From Bacillus thuringiensis (GTDB taxonomy: Bacteria; Bacillota; Bacilli; Bacillales; Bacillaceae_G): 64,000 bases of DNA. Each line of letters begins with the position of its first letter. The first letter of the stretch is position 1. The stretch spans positions 2,726,501 through 2,790,500 of the forward strand of contig NZ_CP012099.1 of NCBI RefSeq assembly GCF_001182785.1, written 5' to 3'. The notes beneath the pieces were generated by a model, which worked only from the letters and a program-made list of their open reading frames with translations, had not been told where the DNA came from and made no database searches. Below, in pieces: positions 61,932-64,000 of the stretch. The translations under genes and the position numbers were made by a program.

Positions 61932-62603
61932 TTATCCTGCCATTTTATTAATACTATCCTCTGGTGAAAATACGGAAATATGATCTACCTTACCAGTCGA
62001 TTTTGAAATGACAAATTTCAATTCATACTGTTTATTTACTTTGTATACATATATTTTGTCTTCACCATTCTCTTTAACTGAAGATGGTTTTCCTAATGCT
62101 TTTTCAATTGCTTGTAATGTAATCGATTTTAGTTCTGCATGATATGAGCGTACATCAAAAACTTGTGACCCTTTATTAAATCCAAAAACAACATTTTTAT
62201 TTGTAAAAGTTGCATATATTCCGTTCCCTGCTTGTTCGGTTTTATTCGCTTTCCCCCATGCTTTTTCTATTTCTTCAATATCCCCTGTATGGGCTCCAAA
62301 TGGTACATTAGGTACTTTTCCTTCTTTTGCTAATTCAAACAAATCTTTAACGTGGTTAATCGATTTTTGATTAAATGTTCTATTTTTCGAATCTGGCTCA
62401 GTTGATGGTTTTGTTGTTTTTTCATTACTTGGTTTTGCTTCAGGATTTTTCTGTTCTTCTGAAGAATTGCTTTGTTCATTTTTATTATTTTCCAAGGTCG
62501 GATTTGTTTCCTTTTTTTCGTCTGTCCCTTTACATGCTGCTAGCGCAAACATGCATGCTAAAGCCAAAAATAACATGACTATTTTCAAATACCCTTTCAT
62601 CAT
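61932..62603 (-). CDS. YjgB-like DUF4309 lipoprotein
   Basis: 223 residues. A lipoprotein signal ends LALAAC with lipidated Cys24, followed by an Asn/Glu/Lys/Ser-rich unstructured linker (about 25-75), then a DUF4309 domain: VKDLFELAKEGKVPNVPFGAHTGDIEEIEKAWGK, YATFTNKNVVFGFNKGSQVFDVRSY and the YELKFVISKSTGKVDHISVFSP end. In B. subtilis YjgB is exported, function unknown. A GGGGG site precedes two adjacent ATGs (62603, 62600), and either may be used. Ends at the convergent terminator. Confidence 0.85.
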   Translation of the reverse strand: MMKGYLKIVMLFLALACMFALAACKGTDEKKETNPTLENNKNEQSNSSEEQKNPEAKPSNEKTTKPSTEPDSKNRTFNQKSINHVKDLFELAKEGKVPNVPFGAHTGDIEEIEKAWGKANKTEQAGNGIYATFTNKNVVFGFNKGSQVFDVRSYHAELKSITLQAIEKALGKPSSVKENGEDKIYVYKVNKQYELKFVISKSTGKVDHISVFSPEDSINKMAG

Positions 62604-62625
62604 TTTACCCCCTATTGCATCTTAT

Positions 62626-63471
62626 TCATTTCGATAACCAACCCATTACACTACTTTTCAAATTATGTTTGTTCCAAAAAGTCAGTGCTTCATTCTCTCC
62701 AAAGGCTTGTACAAAATATGTTACAAGAGCTGTTCCTAAAAAGTAACCAAGTCTGTTATATCCGAAATAACTACCTCCCGATAAACGGAACCATTCTTTC
62801 TCTTTTTCATCTGTCCATCCTTCAACATAATCTTGTAAAAAACGTTTCTTTATTTTCTCTTCATTTTCTTTATAATATTGTAGCCATGGATCACCCTCAC
62901 TATTATATGAATAGTAAACAGACTCATTTAAATCTTTAACGATTTTTTTTGATAAATAAGTTGCAACACCTTCACGATACAAACTTACCGACGCATCGGT
63001 CCACTCAGCCCTAGTCCAATCCATCCCATTATTTTGTAGCATAACATTATGATATATATGACCTATTTCGTGAGCAGCAATAACACGAAGATGATTCAAA
63101 TCAGGAGATAATTTTTCTGCCGCAAAAAATATGTCTCCAATGATTTCCCTTTCTACAAATGCATTTGAACCAAATCCTCCAACGAATAAATGAAATTTCA
63201 TATTTACATCAAAGTTATATTTATTACGATATTCATTTGTTACCTCTTGAATAATGATTGGTAATGATTCTGCAATAATACGAATATCTTCTATTTTTGC
63301 GGGATATTGTTTAATGGCATTTGAAAGACGTTCTTTCGTTTTAGGACAATGATACTTAAAGTATTCTTCAAATATCTCTGAATGTGAAGTAAAGTATCGA
63401 TTAAGGACTTCTAATTCTAAATCGTCACTTTCCCATAATTTTAAAAAACTTGGAATTATATTGTTAATCAC
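62626..63471 (-). CDS. Zinc-metallopeptidase-like protein (gluzincin type)
   Basis: 281 residues with the start at GTG 63471 (AAGGAG nine bases upstream). HEIGH at about 134-138 in RVIAAHEIGHIYHNV, with a downstream Glu in LYREGVATYLSKK (about 167), gives the HExxH...E zinc site of gluzincins. The rest is helical and resembles DUF2268-like predicted zinc proteases. No signal or membrane segment, so cytosolic or released with lysis. An alternative TTG start at 63507 also has a ribosome-like site (AGAGG). It precedes the YjgB-like gene by 22 bases and may be cotranscribed with it. Confidence 0.75.
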   Translation of the reverse strand: MINNIIPSFLKLWESDDLELEVLNRYFTSHSEIFEEYFKYHCPKTKERLSNAIKQYPAKIEDIRIIAESLPIIIQEVTNEYRNKYNFDVNMKFHLFVGGFGSNAFVEREIIGDIFFAAEKLSPDLNHLRVIAAHEIGHIYHNVMLQNNGMDWTRAEWTDASVSLYREGVATYLSKKIVKDLNESVYYSYNSEGDPWLQYYKENEEKIKKRFLQDYVEGWTDEKEKEWFRLSGGSYFGYNRLGYFLGTALVTYFVQAFGENEALTFWNKHNLKSSVMGWLSK

Positions 63472-63567
63472 TGTATTCATCTCCTTATTTAAACCTTCTC
63501 TTCTCAATGATAATATCCTCTATCTATAACTTAAAACATGCTGTCACAACAGCTCCTTGAAACAGAA

Positions 63568-63606
63568 AAAAACCAGTAGGAAGTGATTACTCTTTTCCTA
63601 CTGGTT
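63568..63606 (-). terminator. Terminator of the 48-residue peptide gene
   Basis: AACCAGTAGGAA and TTCCTACTGGTT arms with a 12-base loop and T7 on the minus strand, 10 bases past the stop at 63616. Confidence 0.8.
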
Positions 63607-63615
63607 GAAATGAAA

Positions 63616-63762
63616 TTAAACGGTAAATCTTAGTTTCTTAAAAAATGTAGCGATAGCGCTTTTTACAGTTTCAAAATTATAAGCAAATGCATTATCTCCA
63701 CTTAATGATGAAATACATGTTAAACCTGCAGCTTTAATAAAAGCTTTTACATCTACAAGCAT
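63616..63762 (-). CDS. 48-residue peptide, candidate PerR-controlled microprotein
   Basis: Too short for usual gene finding. ATG at 63762, TAA at 63616, with GGAGG eight bases before the ATG. The peptide begins MLVDVKAFIKAAG and ends in KSAIATFFKKLRFTV, with one Cys (position 16), a Ser-rich centre and amphipathic helical ends, the last being basic. There is no signal peptide and no family recognised. It has its own terminator 10 bases on, and a perfect PerR-type palindrome (63786-63800) lies between it and its promoter. The complete transcription unit argues for a real gene. It could be a stress microprotein, regulator or peptide toxin. The peptide has not been placed in any family. Confidence 0.6.
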   Translation of the reverse strand: MLVDVKAFIKAAGLTCISSLSGDNAFAYNFETVKSAIATFFKKLRFTV

Positions 63763-63785
63763 AGAATTAGCCTCCATGAATTTAA

Positions 63786-63800
63786 TTATAATCATTATAA
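63786..63800. promoter_or_regulatory. Perfect PerR-box-type operator
   Basis: TTATAATCATTATAA is an exact 7-1-7 inverted repeat matching the B. subtilis PerR consensus TTATAATnATTATAA. It overlaps a likely -10 (TATAAT on the minus strand) 23 bases before the start at 63762, so binding would block transcription of the small gene. Confidence 0.7.
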
Positions 63801-63869
63801 CAGGTGTTTTACGATGCTAACATGAAAGTAATAAATAATCCTACTTAACAAATAAATTTCTATTATTAA

Positions 63870-64000
63870 TTTATCCCGATATTTGCCGGGCAGTAAGATC
63901 CCCACGTGGAAGCAAAGAAGTTAGATGGGGGTAAGGGCTGCCCGTAAAAGCCCGATTGGTAGGGCTAATAATCAGTGGGGATGAACCCCCCCACTGATTA
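63870..64000. repeat. bcr1-type repeat, copy 4, with extra hairpin (truncated by window end)
   Basis: Begins TTTATCCCGATATTTGCCGG at 63870. It holds AGTAAGATCCCCAC, AGAAGTTAGATGGGGG and GCTGCCCGTAAAAGCCCGAT, then a perfect 12-bp hairpin TAATCAGTGGGG/CCCCACTGATTA (63969-63980, 63989-64000) absent from copies 1 and 2. The right border lies outside the window. Confidence 0.75.

Noticed and set aside
1..64000. tRNA, rRNA or CRISPR array
   Set aside because: No cloverleaf-type or ribosomal sequence and no regularly spaced short repeats were seen.

Overview
This is a chromosomal segment of a Bacillus cereus-group bacterium. Evidence is the low G+C content, strong AGGAGG-type ribosome sites with frequent GTG/TTG starts, at least three copies of a bcr1-type repeat bounded by TTTAT, an N-terminally SH3-like YkfC muropeptidase of B. 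cereus type, multiple GNAT acetyltransferases, and homologues of Bacillus genes (ppaC, prsA, degV, dltD, yhbDEF). No rRNA, tRNA or CRISPR array was recognised.

Layout. 1-344: right end of an IS3-family element. 369-3407: a Cys-rich small protein, two endolysin-like cell-wall hydrolases (GH25 lysozyme and Amidase_3) sharing a C-terminal domain and separated by a bcr1-type repeat, and a DUF6884-like gene. 3648-9734: small membrane protein, M3 peptidase, manganese pyrophosphatase ppaC, secreted AA10 chitin monooxygenase, GNAT, HD hydrolase, an RsgA C-terminal remnant and an AhpD-like protein. 9833-20808: a trans-4-hydroxyproline catabolic locus. A sigma-54 activator sits between two outward-reading operons, each with a near-consensus -24/-12 promoter. 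The minus operon encodes a D-amino-acid-oxidase-type subunit, 4-hydroxyproline epimerase, a catalytically dead epimerase paralogue, a pyrroline-carboxylate deaminase of the DapA family and an aldehyde dehydrogenase, followed by an AGCS symporter. The plus operon encodes the remaining three redox subunits.

20833-28913: YxcD-like protein, secreted/membrane protein, DUF1836 regulator-like gene with paired palindromes, a GNAT gene broken by an in-frame stop, HD hydrolase, DedA protein, an orphan dltD. 27291-31027: ykfB-ykfC-oppA muropeptide recycling operon. 31213-39879: small genes (DUF3870, DivIC-like), aldo/keto reductase, DJ-1/PfpI with ankyrin protein, methyltransferase, secreted X-prolyl dipeptidyl peptidase, PrsA foldase lipoprotein.

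40069-50398: two-component system with a divergent secreted protein, GNAT, alpha/beta hydrolase, then a compact five-gene operon (M3 peptidase, TagA/WecG glycosyltransferase, APH-type kinase, MTA/SAH nucleosidase, HAD phosphatase), and a DegV protein. 50623-60465: acetyltransferases (one ZmaR-like), YcaC-type hydrolase, a Cys-rich protein, yhbD-bactofilin-bactofilin-MFS operon, and an SgrR-like regulator split by a single in-frame TAA beside a divergent MFS transporter. 60564-64000: MFS transporter, DUF4309 lipoprotein, a zinc-metallopeptidase-like protein, a 48-residue peptide gene preceded by a perfect PerR-box sequence, and a terminal bcr1-type repeat.

Most notable: the doubly sigma-54-driven hydroxyproline locus with its dead racemase paralogue, the PerR-box microprotein, two nonsense-interrupted genes, and the repeat copies. 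All functional assignments are from reading sequence motifs; no database search was run.
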